A stretch of 64,000 nt of DNA from NCBI GenBank assembly GCA_958430865.1, contig CAUDNR010000258.1, forward strand, positions 33,262-97,261, written 5' to 3'. Positions 24,470 to 37,365 of the stretch are shown here, piece after piece (position 1 is the stretch's first letter; each line of letters starts with the position of its first letter). The translations under genes were made by a program, and so were the position numbers. Source of the DNA: Entrophospora sp. SA101 (taxonomy: Eukaryota > Glomeromycota > Glomeromycetes > Entrophosporales > Entrophosporaceae). The notes beneath the pieces were generated by a model. The model searched no databases. It saw nothing but the letters and a program-made list of their open reading frames with translations, and was not told the origin of the DNA.

Positions 24470-25860
24470 GTGACATATATTGCAAATAATGGGCCAAGAT
24501 AGTGATATTGTTAATAAACTAGTTCAAAATATTGCCTTTACAGTATTTGATTTGTAGTTTTAATTGTTATATATATATGTTATGTATATATATAGATAGT
24601 ATAAGCATTATAATTTATTTATATAGGTCATGAGATTATAAAGAAGGGAATTTTATTTCAATTATTAGGTGGGGTACTCTAGAGGGTATTAATCTTCGTG
24701 GAGATATATATAAACATTTGTATTGCTAGTGATCTAGTACTAGTAAAAGTCAATTTCTCAAGTGAGCATATAGAAAGGTTATATTGTAATTGGTCATTTT
24801 ATGATTTTTAAAAAAACATCCTGTTCATTTTCTTCTTTTTTATAGAAGAGATGTCCAAGCAATGAGTCCACGATCTGTTTATACATCAGGTGAATCATTT
24901 ACAGAAGCCGTTGTAAAAGATGAAGAATCAGGCGATTTATTATAGAAGCTGGTGCATTAACGTTGGCTGATAATGTTAGTAATTTGTTTGTTTGGTTGTC
25001 TATTTATTGGTATTGATGGCATTCTTTGAATTCAAAATTTGTTAAACAATCTAGGGTATTTGTGGAATTGACGAATTTTACAAAATGGATATATTTGATA
25101 AAGTAGCTATGAGGCTATGAGGCAGCTGGTACCCATGTATTATTGATTGCTTGTACTTCAATATTGGCAGCTGCAAATCCAATTGTGGTTGATATTAACA
25201 TCAAGAAGAAAAAAAAATCTTTATATTTCAACGTCTGCTTCTATTATGTCATGATTTATTTATTTCTTGTGGCAATTGATCAAATCTAGATAGTATGATG
25301 GCAAAATCATATTATAAGAACATATCGACATGGTGAACATATAAATATGCAAAAGGATTAAAAACTTCAAATTAACATGATGCTGCAAATTACTAGTTAA
25401 AGGATATTAAGAATTGAGAACTGGTGATGTTTCAGGTGTAAATCAAAACTATATATCATACCACTGTTTTCCAATTGGGAAGCGCGATCCATTTGTTTGA
25501 AGCTATTACAAAGCTCATTGCAACCAAGTGATAATTTATTATTTATCATTTATAAATAATAATTAAATCACCCACATTCATAATGTAAATACATTTGTTT
25601 ATTTAGATATTACCTGATATGTGAATGAAGAATCCATAATTCATATTTATCATGATGATTTGGATTTGGAATATTTTGAAACAGATGATACTCAATCCAG
25701 CATTGATATAGAACTACAATATCAACTCAAAATGATAACATTATGGATTTATATGTCAATACCACTAACAATGATGTCAAGAGGTGAATCACCATCTTCT
25801 GCTGTCGCAAGAAGACAGTTGAGTGTTTTGCATATAGAATATGCATAAGCCTGAGATAGG
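24470..25860 (+). pseudogene. Unprocessed MCM6-like replicative helicase pseudogene
   Basis: Order of remnants on the plus strand: MGQDSDIVNKLVQNIAFTVF; GHEIIKKGILFQLLGGVL; GINLRGDI; a Walker A of DPSTSKSQFLK type missing one C (24730-24761); PRSVYTSG; AVVKDEESGD; EAGALTLADN; GICGIDEFYKMDIFDKVA (Walker B region); TSILAAANPI; a broken IMSRFDLFF; HIIRTYRHGEHI; ELRTGDVSG; ESIIHIYHDDLDLE near the end. This is the order of the MCM AAA+ core and C-terminus, closest to MCM6 by the QSIIHV..DDI-like tail. Intron positions survive (24762-24845 and 24975-25054), so this is a genomic duplicate, not a retrocopy. The N-terminal half of MCM6 is absent. Many frameshifts and stops rule out function. Confidence 0.8.
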
Positions 25861-27705
25861 TTTATTTCAAAGATACTAAATGTAATCTTTTGAGTTATTA
25901 TTACAACAAATCCATAACGATCATCATTTTTTCATGGTCGCATGCCAGTAATGATGAAAAGTCTTTGGTTGATTTGTTTGATGCAGATTATTTCTTAAAC
26001 CTTGCGCTGGCGTTAGATGTTGATTATCCTAAATCGTTAGACGAGTCATTGAACAATGAATGTGGAGTTCGATAAAATATACAAATATTTTTCTTCTTAT
26101 AAGCTAACAATAACAGTAATATAAGGAAAGTCGGGTTATTGAAATTCCCAATGTATACACCATACAGTAGTAACTGTCATGGCATAAATTGTTCCTTCCA
26201 CTATTTATTGAAATGATGTATGTTAACATGCATTCTTGAGTTTTTGAATAAATAGTTTTGTAGAAACTTTATTTCCTTCATTGCTATATTTAGAATCTAG
26301 TCATTTGAAACTTACATTTATATTGTAGTAAAACCGATTGCGGCCTTTAATGAAAGTTTTTTAATTATGTATTAGTAACAATTATTACAAAGCGTGACAT
26401 TAACACATTTTAGTTTCTTTGTTTGTGTTTCTTTGCTATCACAATTATTAAATCTCTGTTCTAGTGGAGCTAATAAATTGGTTGTTTCCATCGCTATTAT
26501 TGTATTATGTTGAGGTTTCTATTCGTAATACAATTTCTTATTCGAATAAATCTCGATTCGAATCATTCATTTAGTTCGTTCGATTTGGACATTTCAGATA
26601 TTCCAGCATTGGCAAGCCCTCGCTCTTCGCCTTTTATTTTTTAATCGTTGCTACAATTTTTTTTGCGGATATAACACCCAATCCGCACCTTTCTACAGTA
26701 GATCTTGTCAAGCAAATTTTGACCCGCGATTTCCTATATCCTCAATTAACTTGGTTTCATTATCATCAAGATATAACTCATCTTTAGCCAATTAGACCGA
26801 GAAAGAAACCTGCAATTTGATAAATCGGCTAGCAAGACACATCTTTTTCTCGTCGATCGAGGAAATGGAACTCTTTTCTGAAAACAACCGCATAACAAGG
26901 TAATATAGATAAATTGTGTGTGAGAAAGAAAACATCATGGTGAGATATAAATTTTTCGAGAAAAATTTTCTGCCTCTCATCTCATCTAGAACTAAACCAT
27001 TTTGTGCTATTCTCGTTAAACGTAAAGAAAAAATTTCCAAAAAAAAAGCTTTTAAAAAATTTTTGGCGCCGCGTTAAAAATAAAGCAGTTTTGGGGCTCC
27101 CATTCATTCACGGGACCGCTATCCTATTAATAATATAGCTGACTCACTAGAAAAAAAAAATAGAATGTAACAATGAAATGTTAGCAGAAATTTCATACAA
27201 ATCAAATCATTTTTCACTGAAGAAGAGAACATAAAATAGAGTAGAGATGTACAAGATCGTCTTTAAAACCACTTCTTCCTTCTCCACATCTTTCAAACGC
27301 AGTAGATGGAAAGCCTTTAAAATCTAATTATACCGTACATAACGAATTACCAGTAGCATGGTGAAAGTTAATAAAATTTGGACTTTCATCTAGAATTTTA
27401 TAGAGTATATCGATTACTGACTGCAAAGATTAATATCAAGGAGAATAACAAAGACAATCGACAAAAGGAAATATGCAAAAAATATTTGTATACTATAATA
27501 TTTGAAATATTCGAATCCGCCTAAAGAAGAAAAGGAGAGCATTCATTAATTTTAAATAAGGATCGACGAATTGTTTTATGACTTGAAAAAAAGTGTAAAG
27601 TTTGCGACATCTGAGGGATTCATTAATATTAATAAATGATTAGCAAGATTCTTTCGAGGGTAAAAAACTAAAAGTATTATTAATATTAATGCTTTTACTT
27701 TAAAA
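25861..27705. other. Intergenic region upstream of the ferric-reductase-like gene
   Basis: No gene was recognised. A short open frame at 25890-26075 may be further MCM-duplicate debris. GATTCGAATC-type motifs occur near 26545-26580. The last few hundred bases presumably contain the promoter of the gene starting at 27706. Confidence 0.35.
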
Positions 27706-29582
27706 ATGTTTACAAAAAACAATTTAATTTGGTGTGGCTTTTATACAAGTATCATTAGCACAGCCTTAAAATTTTATTTAGAAAAATCATACAAAATCAA
27801 TCGCATCATTTTTTATTTATTTATATGTATATTTTCTTTCGTAAGAGACAAAATAAAACAAAAAATGGACTCTTCGCCTGATTTTTCGGCTGCTTATTAT
27901 CAAATATCGACTGTTATTAGTTTATTAGTTATTTTCGCAATTCCCTATCAATATTCTCAATTTAAACGTTTATTAAATCGTAGAAAAAGAAATCGGTCAC
28001 AAATTAATTTGGATGGCTCAAGGGAAAAATCTGAAGAGGAGGAGGAAGGAATCGACATCAGTCCAATTCATTCTTTCGTGCAAGTCGGGTTTCATAAAAT
28101 GTGGAATACCATCATCCATATCACAGGTGTTGGTGATATGAGCATTGGAGAAATAATTCTTTTACTATTCTTCATTTCATTTAATTTAATTTACATATTT
28201 TATCCATTTCAATCGCCAAATGTCAACTTATCAACTGACCTAAATAACAGAGTTGGTTGGATTGGTGTAGCAAATGCTGCTTTTGTATTCCCTTTAGCTA
28301 CTCGTAATTCTATATTTTTAACATTCATGGGTATATCTTATGAACGCATCATTAAATTTCATAGATGGGTTGGTAGAATGATAATTGTTTGTATAATGTT
28401 TCATGGCATGGGTCATATACAAAAGAGGTATTACGAAGTGGGTGATATATATACAACAGTATTTGGAAACATTATTTATACAAGAGGTTTTATAGCTTTT
28501 CTTGCTTTAGTATTACTAGGATTATCCTCTCTTTCAATATTCAGAAGAAGATATTTTGAAATTTTCTATTGGGCTCACATTGTTGGTTTCATAGCTTTTG
28601 TTATTGCAAGTATTATTCATGCACCAAGCAATTTTTATTTTGAAATATTAGGAATTTCTCTTTACTTGATTGACGTTTCAATTAGATTCTTTTTATCAAT
28701 GAAAAATGCAAAAATCATTAAATTAGAAACAATTAATAATGACATCACAAAAGTTACCTTTAAATATAACATGTTTTATGAAGCTGGACAATACATTTTT
28801 GTAAACTTTTCAAATCTAAAGAAACCTTTATCAACTCTAGCTTGGCATCCTGTGTCAATATCTTCTTCTCCTACTTCTCCATTATCATTAAACAATAATA
28901 TCTCAACAATCCATTTAAAAACAATTGGCAAATTCACTAATTTGTTATTTGATAGAGCGTCAAGAGAATCATATGTGATGAATCCTACTTTAAAAATAAG
29001 CATAGAAGGGCCATATGGCAAATCAAGTGTACAATTCATGGATTATGATACTGTAATATTATTTTCAGGTGGAATTGGAGTTACCCCTATGATTAGCATA
29101 TTGAGAAATTTAGTTGATCGTTTAGTTTCTGGTATGACGATTGCAACAAACACAATTTATTTCGTATGGGCTGTTCCTAATCTTGGTAAGGATTTATATA
29201 CAAAGTATCTTAGGTTTTGTTATAAAGATAATTAATACTTTTTTTATTTAATTTAGATTCATACCATTGGTTTTCAACTGAACTTCAAGAAATTCAAGAT
29301 AAATTTAATATAATAGCAAATAATTCTTACATATTAGATATACAAGTTTTTGTCACAAGACCAAATATAAATGATAATATTTCAACTTCGTCAATATTAC
29401 ATGCTGGTAGACCAAAATTTGAAGGAATAATGCAAAGTGCTAAAAGATATCAAAGCTCAGGAGATGTGGCTGTTGGTGTTTGCGGTCCATCTCTTATGCT
29501 TAAAGATGTAAAAAACGCTGCTACATCACAAAGTACTCGGAAGGGTCTTTTCATAGTACACACTGAAACTTTTGAATTGTAA
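27706..29582 (+). CDS. Ferric reductase / NADPH-oxidase-type membrane flavocytochrome
   Basis: Exons 27706-29185 and 29257-29582 (71-bp intron) encode 601 residues. Several hydrophobic segments form a ferric-reductase transmembrane domain. Two helices carry haem-ligating His pairs with the expected 13-residue spacing: His219/His233 (FHRWVGRMIIVCIMFH) and His291/His305. The C-terminal half is an FNR-type module: FAD-binding HPVSIS (381-386), NADPH-binding FSGGIGVTPMIS (GGIGVTP 455-461) and a terminal VCGP with Cys569. It should pass electrons from NADPH through FAD and two haems across a membrane to ferric/cupric iron or oxygen. No EF-hands are present. FRE and NOX cannot be separated with certainty by eye. 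Met54 is a possible alternative start, but Met1 adds a further hydrophobic segment. The 3' end converges with the SURF6-like gene 250 bp away. Confidence 0.88.
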
Positions 29583-29831
29583 CATATAAATTATCTTTTT
29601 TTTTTATAAATAGATGTATATTTGTATTTTTTTATTTTATCAATATACCAATTATAGCCACATATATTCATTTATACCTTATATAGGATATATATAATAA
29701 AAATGAGATATTGGAACAAAAAAATCAAAAATCTTTATTTACGTTTTTTCATTTTCTAGACAGAAAAAAAACCGTTAGTCAACCATGAATAATAATAATA
29801 ATATATGAATAATATAATCAGGAAATTTTTT

Positions 29832-31429
29832 TTATACTTTTTTCTTTTTTTCTTCGATTCTTGTTTGAATATTGGATTTTCGTTTCTCTTGTTTTTCATT
29901 TATATTTTTAGCAATTGTTTCAATACGTTCATTCCTAAATGGTAATAATAATAAACATTTTTGTTAAAAGAATGAAAAAGGTCTTCGGCTATCTCTTAAA
30001 ACGATTATTTATGTATACCAAGATTTTTCACTTTTCTTCTTTTTAATAGCGCCTCTTTTAACTGTTTTTTTCAATAATTTTAAATCATCTTTAATCTTTT
30101 CTCCTTCTGCCTTCCGAAAAACTTTATTCCAAGCATCTTTTTCTTTAACTATCATTGCCTATTATATAATTCAATTAATATTATAATTCCTCTCATAAAT
30201 TAAAAATAATAATGTAATATTAACTTTTTCCGGATCTTTTCGTTCCAATTTCTTAAAATTTTCTGATTTTTTCTTTAGCTAAAGGAGAACAATTATATTC
30301 AATACGTGAAAATAATAAAATAGTATACATTGTATAATATCGACATAATAATTAACTTTATTTATAAGATGTATATTATCTTGTTTCTTTGTCTTTTTAT
30401 TTTTTTGTTCAAAATCGAATTTTGCAAATTTAATTTTTTTATTTCCGTCATCAGCGACATCATGGTCATCATTATGTAAAGCCTCTTTATTATTGTTGTT
30501 GTTGTTGTTGACACTTTCTTTTTTCAATTGCTTATTAATCTTGGATTTTTGCTTCTTTTTTTTCTTCTCTTCGGATTTTCTTTTTTGCTTACTCTTCTTT
30601 GTATTGGATTTAATCAATGATTGTGATGATGATGATTCTTTTACCTGACGAATTCTAGCAAGTCGTTCTGCAGTCGATATTTGAACTTTTGGTTGAAGTT
30701 GATGGATTGATTGATTTGATTTTTCTTCATTATCTATCTCTGATTCACTTTTATCATCATCAAAATCATCATTATCGTCATTAATTTCTTTATCATCTTC
30801 CTCATCATCATCATCGTCGTCGTCGTCGTCATCATCATTATCAATTGATGATTTTTGTTGATTAATATTTAACAATCTTTCTTTATGAATATCCAACACT
30901 GTCTTTAAATTATTTGGATCAAGCTATTAAACATTATTTTAATAATAATAATAGTTGTTATTGTTGTTGTTAAATTTTATTTAAAGTAATAAAATTCATT
31001 AATTCATGATTATTTTTAACCTTTTGTTTCTTGGCCTCTTTTTTCTGTTTTTTCAATTCTTGTTTGGAAAACCTTTTCCTTTTATTAGGCTGAAACTCAT
31101 CATTGATTTTAGTATTGCTATTGGTTTCATCATTATTTGGCTAATATATTTTTACCCCAAAACAAAAGAATGATCAATGAAAAAAGTTATGGTATATCAT
31201 ATCGTTTCTAATTGAAAGAAAAGCACTCACATCGTTTTTGAAATAATATTTTGGAGGAATTAAACCTATCAATGAATTTATGTATTCACTATTATCTTTT
31301 ATGCGAGTCTATGAATTGAATTTATTTGTGAATGAATTAATCATTGAATCTATCATGATTAATCATATTTCTCACCTCTAAATTCTCCAGTGTCCAATTA
31401 ACATTTATTTGGTCTGTTGACACTGGCAT
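29832..31429 (-). CDS. SURF6/Rrp14-like ribosome biogenesis protein
   Basis: Seven exons, in transcription order 31429-31376, 31308-31231, 31140-31021, 30923-30357, 30278-30225, 30158-30019 and 29934-29832, join in phase to 371 residues. The start MPVSTDQINVNWTLENLE is followed by a short conserved N-terminal region with IGLIPPKYYF. Next come a Lys-rich RFSKQELKKQKKEAKKQK segment, an Asp/Glu-rich stretch with GTC/ATC repeats, and basic clusters suited to nucleolar targeting. The C-terminal SURF6 region includes DAWNKVFRKAEGEKIKDD, LLKKTVKRGAIKKKKSEKSW and a final Lys/Glu helix. The family works in the nucleolus in pre-rRNA processing of both subunits (yeast Rrp14). It is divergent from exportin-1 and shares a 560-bp promoter region with it. 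Confidence 0.85.
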
Positions 31430-31989
31430 TTGTATTAACTATTTCTTATATTAATAAAGGAGAAAAATCAAAAGTTTTTAAATCATCACGTTACACTATT
31501 GATTAATAATCATTTAAATTTATAATTTTGGCAAATCAGATTAATCCGAATCTTTTTTTTTTCCCCTTTACTTAGTGTCCTTTAGGTCACAACGATTTTT
31601 TTTATGTTATATATTATAATTTTATAATAACAATTAACTTGTAAATTTTTTTTTTCAAATTCTTTATTGTTTTCTAAAAAAAAATAAATATAAAATAAAA
31701 ATTTACTTCCAAGCATTTTATAAAAATTCTTTGTACTACTTACTATAAAGTATTCTTTTTTTTTAATTAATAAAAATTCCTGGTTGAGACGCGATACCAT
31801 CATATTTGTGTGTTTCGCTTTATTTTACTAGTAATTTATATATATTTTTTCTTATTTAACCTTAAGCTCTTTTTAGATCTGACTTATATATATCTATATT
31901 TTATATATATATCTTTCTATTATTATTAATATTTGATTCTGATTCATAACTGTTGAAAGAGTCTTTAAAAAAAATCAATAGATCTGATA
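31430..31989. promoter_or_regulatory. Shared promoter region of the SURF6-like gene and XPO1
   Basis: The start codons of two divergently transcribed housekeeping genes are 560 bp apart, so both promoters must lie here. The DNA is AT-rich with TATATATAT stretches near 31835-31915. I cannot assign a specific factor site. The small minus-strand frame at 31582-31803 is not supported as a gene. Confidence 0.5.
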
Positions 31990-34900
31990 ATGGAGGTAAA
32001 AATTTTAATATAAAGTAGCTACTATTAGATTTATCAACTACTTTTGATCTTACTAATGTCAAAATGTAAACAAATTGGAATCGACGCGTTTTTACATTTT
32101 TTACAATTTAAAACACACTTGATCAGAGCATTCTAGATTTCTCACAAGATCTTGACGTTGATAAGTTAGATCTAGTTGTCAAAACATTTTATACTGGTGT
32201 TGGAGAACAGGTTTGATTTGTCATAGAAACATCACATATATTATTGATTTATCCAACGCGTCTCTTTAAGATTGAGTATTGATTAATGAACGTGATTATT
32301 TTGATTTTTTCCTGTTTAGCAACAACTGGCTCAACGAATTTTAACTCAATTTAAAGAACATCCTGATGCTTGGTTAAAAGTTGATTCTCTTTTAGATAAA
32401 TCCAAATATATTCATACAAAGGTTCAAATTAATTTTTAACTAATGTCTATTGTGTGTTATTGATTAATTGCATGAGATTTATATATATATTAAATTATAT
32501 TATGAATATATAATTATATATATTCGATATTGATTAATTCAGTATATTGCATTACAAATTCTTGAAAAACTTATTCAAACAAGATGGAAGATTCTTCCTC
32601 CTGAACAACAAATGGGCATGTATTACACACAATAAAGTTTTCAAAATAATTTATTTTAAAAAGATTTTAATTATTAATTCGTTAACCACCAATTAATTTT
32701 AATCTATCAAATTGTATTATGATCAACAGGAATTCGTAATTTCATTGTCAGTATAATAGTTGCAACTTCTGAGAATGAACAATCACTTCATAAAGAGAAA
32801 ACTTATTTGAGTAAACTTAATTTGATTCTAGTACAGGTATTAATAATAACAACAACAATTCATATATTCTTTACAAAATTATAACATGTCATGTGTGTGC
32901 GTGTGCGTGCTAATGTATTTTTCAAAAATCAAAAAAAGATACTTAAACAAGAATGGCCACATAATTGGCCACAATTCATTCCTGAGATTGTTAGTACTGG
33001 ACGTTCAAATTTAAATATATGTGAAAATAATATGGCAATTTTAAAATTATTAAGGCAAGTTGTCTCTATAATAATAATAAAGATTATTATTGCTGAGAAT
33101 ATGTATAAATAAATAAATTAACTTGATCCCTTTTGGTTTTAGTGAAGAGATTTTCGATTATTCTGCTGAACAAATGACACAAATTAAAACAAAAAATTTG
33201 AAAGCAAGAATGTGTAATGAATTTTCAAAGATTTTTGAACTTTGTAACGAAGTCTTACAAACAGCCAATCAAACAAGTTTAATTAAAGCAACTTTGGAAA
33301 CGCTTTTAAAATTTTTAAATTGGATTCCTTTGGGATACATCTTTGAAACTAGTATAATTGATAATTTATGGACTAGAGTAAAAATTTATTTGTTATTTAT
33401 TATAGATTGATTGATATACACATATTTATATGTTGATAAACATTTTTTAAAAATTTCTTTTCTAGTTTATAGAATTGGATGATTATAGAAATTTATCATT
33501 AAAGTGCATGACTGAGATTGCAGCAATAAGCATAGATCCGGAACATGGCACCAAACTAATTCAACTTTTTAGCATGGTTGTGACGTCACTAGACAAATTG
33601 ATACCACTTGAAAACGGTAACTACAACTACAACTACAACAAAAACATTTATTAATTTATCGTAACAAATATAGCTTATTATTAAATAATAATATAATATA
33701 TTCTGTTTTATTAGTAGAATTGCCCGTTCTTTATAATAACAGCTCTAATGAATTCGAAGAATTTATCCAAAACTTAGCGTTGTTCTTGACAAGTTTTTTA
33801 ACTGTTCACCTAAAGGTACTACTATTATTATTATTACTGTTACCATTAATATCATTAATAACTAAAAGCCAAAAAACAACCGGATCTAATAATTAATTAT
33901 CAAGAAATTGAGAATCAATTATATGAAAAAAAAAGAAAAAAAAAAAGAAAAAAACCCCTTATATATATATATATATAAATATAAAATAAAAACAATGTTA
34001 CTATAGCTCAATCTTGCTTGGACTGTTCTCTTAGATATTGGAGTTACCACAGAACCGTTCCGCTCTTATAACTGCGCATTACTGGCTCCTTCGTATTTCC
34101 CAAGTTGAAGAACGTGAAGTTTTCAAGGTTTGTTTGGAATATTGGAGTAGACTGGTAATTATACTTATTATCATTATTAATAAAATCAATAATATTTTTA
34201 TTTTAATGATATTAATAATTTTAATTTAATTTATAGTCCAGCGATTTATATGCTGAAATTACACAATTACCTGTTCTTGAAATGCCTCTTCTTTCTCTAA
34301 CTGGTGTTTCATCAGCCCCTACCTCTCTTGCCAACATTCCATTGAGAAAACATATTTACGTTGACATTTTATCAAATTTAAGAGTTGTTATGATTGATCG
34401 TATGGTAAAACCAGAAGAGGTAAGTGACGCCCTTTCCTTTTTTTAAATAAAAAAAATAATGTGTTATGTATTCATAACGACACTTACAGATGTAACTAAC
34501 TAAATTTTCAGGTTCTTGTGGTTGAAAATGAAGAGGGTGAGGTTATTCGTGAATTTATGAAAGATAGTGATACAATCACTTTATACAAAAGTATGCGCGA
34601 GTGTTTGGTCTACCTGACAAATTTAGATGTACAGGATACCGAGAGTATTATGTCAAACAAATTAACTAAACAGGTAATAACTATTCTTTTTCTTTTGAAT
34701 ATCGATATTCCAACTAGAATAAATTTATATATATATTTTCTTTTTTTGAATGAAGGTTGATGGATCAGAATGGTCATGGAATAATCTATGTAAACTTTGT
34801 TGGGCAATTGGTTCTATTTCTGGCGCAATGTGTAAGATATTTTATTTTTATTTTATTTTTTTGAAAAAAAAGTCACAGGATATTGATTATATACTTGTGT

Positions 34901-37365
34901 GTTGTTATTGTCATTTGTTGAATATAGACGAAGACACAGAAAAACGGTTTTTGGTAACTGTTATTAAAGAACTTTTAGGTTTATGTGAACAAAAACGAGG
35001 CAAAGAGAACAAGGCCATAGTTGCATCAAATATCATGTATATTGTCGGGCAATATCCTCGGTTTCTCAAGGCTCATTGGAAATTTTTGAAAACTGTTGTC
35101 AATAAATTATTCGAGTTTATGCACGAAACACATGAAGGCACGTCTTAACTATATGTATTTTAATTTAAATTGAATTAATTAATTAAATTCAATACTTATT
35201 GAAATTTACAACACTAATACAGGTGTACAAGATATGGCGTGTGATACTTTTATTAAAATAGCACAAAAATGTCGACGTCAATTTATTATACCGCAACAAG
35301 GTGAAAGTGTACCTTTCGTTGATGAAATATTGAATACAATTGAAACTATTACGAAAGATTTATCACATCAACAGGTATTAAAATTAAGGAAAATATACAG
35401 ATGTATATTTAGTAGATGTATTATATAATTTTTTTAATCAAATCTATTTATATAACTTGCCTATTGATATAGGTTCAAACTTTTTATGAAGCTGTTGGTT
35501 ATATGATATCTGCACAAACTAATAAGACTGCACAAGAACGATTGGTTGCTCAATATATGGAGCTTCCAAATGCAGGAGTATGTTAAATTTTTTAACGAGG
35601 AATTTCTAAAAACTTAAAAAATCAAAATTCAAACTAATAAATCTATATATAATCATTTTTAGTGGGATAGAATATTGACACAAATTTCTCAAAACTTGGA
35701 TGCGTTAAATGTGCCTGAAAATACTAAAATGTTAGGGCACATTCTAAAAACTAATGTAGCTGCATGTAGTGCGGTAGGTGGCGGATTTTCAACTCAAATT
35801 GCTAGAATTTATTTTAGTTTATTTGAATTATACAAAGCAGTCAGTCAGCTTATATCAGATAGCGTAGCAAAAGATGGTACGAGTATTTTTTCTATTTTGT
35901 TTACACTTGAAGAAGTGTGCATAAGTTGTTTTATTAATTTACTTATTTATGACAAATAAATAATCAAATTTTATTAATAAAAAGGATTGATTGCAACAAA
36001 AACACCACGTGTACGTAATTTAAGGGTTATCAAAAAAGAAACATTAAAATTAATGGAAGTTTATATAACTAAGGCAGAAGATACAAGTCAAATCATAACA
36101 CATTTAATGCCACCATTCTTAACATCAGTTCTTATCGACTACAATACAAACGTAGAGCCTGCAAGAGACGCTGAAGTGCTAAGTTCAATGGCAGCTATTA
36201 TATCAAAATTGGGGGTATGTGTTGTGTATTATTTGAATTAATATTTTATGCGAGAGTTTCCTTTACACTGTTTAATTATTTCTATATTTTTTTAATATAT
36301 ATTGTAGGCTAGCATCACGAATGAAATTCCCTCAATATTGAGTGCTGTGTTTGAATGTACTCTAAATATGATTAATAAAGATTTTTCGGAATACCCTGAA
36401 CATCGCGTTGGATTCTTTAAATTACTTCGAGCCATTAATCAACACTGTTTCCCAGGTTACTATTATTTATGGTTAAATATTTCTATATATCTATGATAAA
36501 ATAAAATAAAAATGACGAAATAAATTTGTATTTTTACACATTTATTATTTAATAGCGTTACTTACATTACCTGCAGCACAATTTAAACTTATAATGGATA
36601 GTATTGTATGGGCATTTAAGCATACAATGAGAGATATTGCAGATACTGGATTACATATTTGTTTAGAACTCCTGAACAATATTTCAAATCAAGAGTCAGC
36701 GGTAGCAAATGCATTCTATCAACAATATTATCTTAATTTATTACAAGATGTATTCTTTGTTTTAACAGATACAGATCACAAAAGTGGTAAGTGGTATTAT
36801 TTGAATTGGTGAATTAATTATTTGTTAATTTTTAAAAAAATATATATTAATAAATAAATAAATATATCAAAAAAGGATTTAAAATGCAATGTGCAGTACT
36901 TCAATTTATGTTTTCAATTGTGGAATCAGGAGTAGTACAAGCGCCTTTGTTTAGTCCTGAAATTAGAGATCCTGAGATGACAAATCAACGATATTTAAGA
37001 GAATATGTTATAAATTTATTACAGAATGCTTTTACACATTTACAACCGTTTGTATTTTTTTTTAATCTTATAATGATAACAATATAACAATTATTAATAT
37101 AATTATAATATATATATATATATGTAGCGCACAACTTCATTCATTTGTTATAGGGCTTTTTGAACTAAATCAAGATAATATGAAATTCAAATTACATCTA
37201 CGTGATTTTCTTATTCAACTTAAAGAGTTTGCAGGCGATAATGCAGATTTATATCTTGAGGAAAGAGAAGCTGAGGCCGAACTTCGTAAGAAAACAGAAA
37301 TGGCAAATGCGTTGAAAATTCCAGGTCTTGTTAAACCAGCCGATTTGCCTATGGAAGAAGAATAA
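31990..37365 (+). CDS. XPO1: Exportin-1 (CRM1), nuclear export receptor
   Basis: 22 exons join in phase to 1070 residues, close to human (1071) and yeast (1084) CRM1. Exons: 31990-31995, 32127-32210, 32320-32421, 32543-32615, 32730-32836, 32939-33054, 33143-33377, 33466-33616, 33718-33815, 34035-34154, 34237-34419, 34512-34673, 34756-34831, 34928-35137, 35223-35374, 35473-35577, 35663-35876, 35985-36214, 36308-36455, 36556-36786, 36876-37047, 37128-37365. It exports leucine-rich NES cargoes and some RNPs with RanGTP. Landmarks are the N-terminal [12 protein letters not shown] importin-beta region ([15 protein letters not shown]), the NES-groove stretch [25 protein letters not shown] with Cys524, [29 protein letters not shown] and the tail [13 protein letters not shown]. 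Cys524 aligns with the leptomycin-B-reactive cysteine (human Cys528). Three introns need GC donors (after 32615, 33054 and 35137); the rest are GT-AG. The first exon codes only Met-Glu. Confidence 0.95.
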
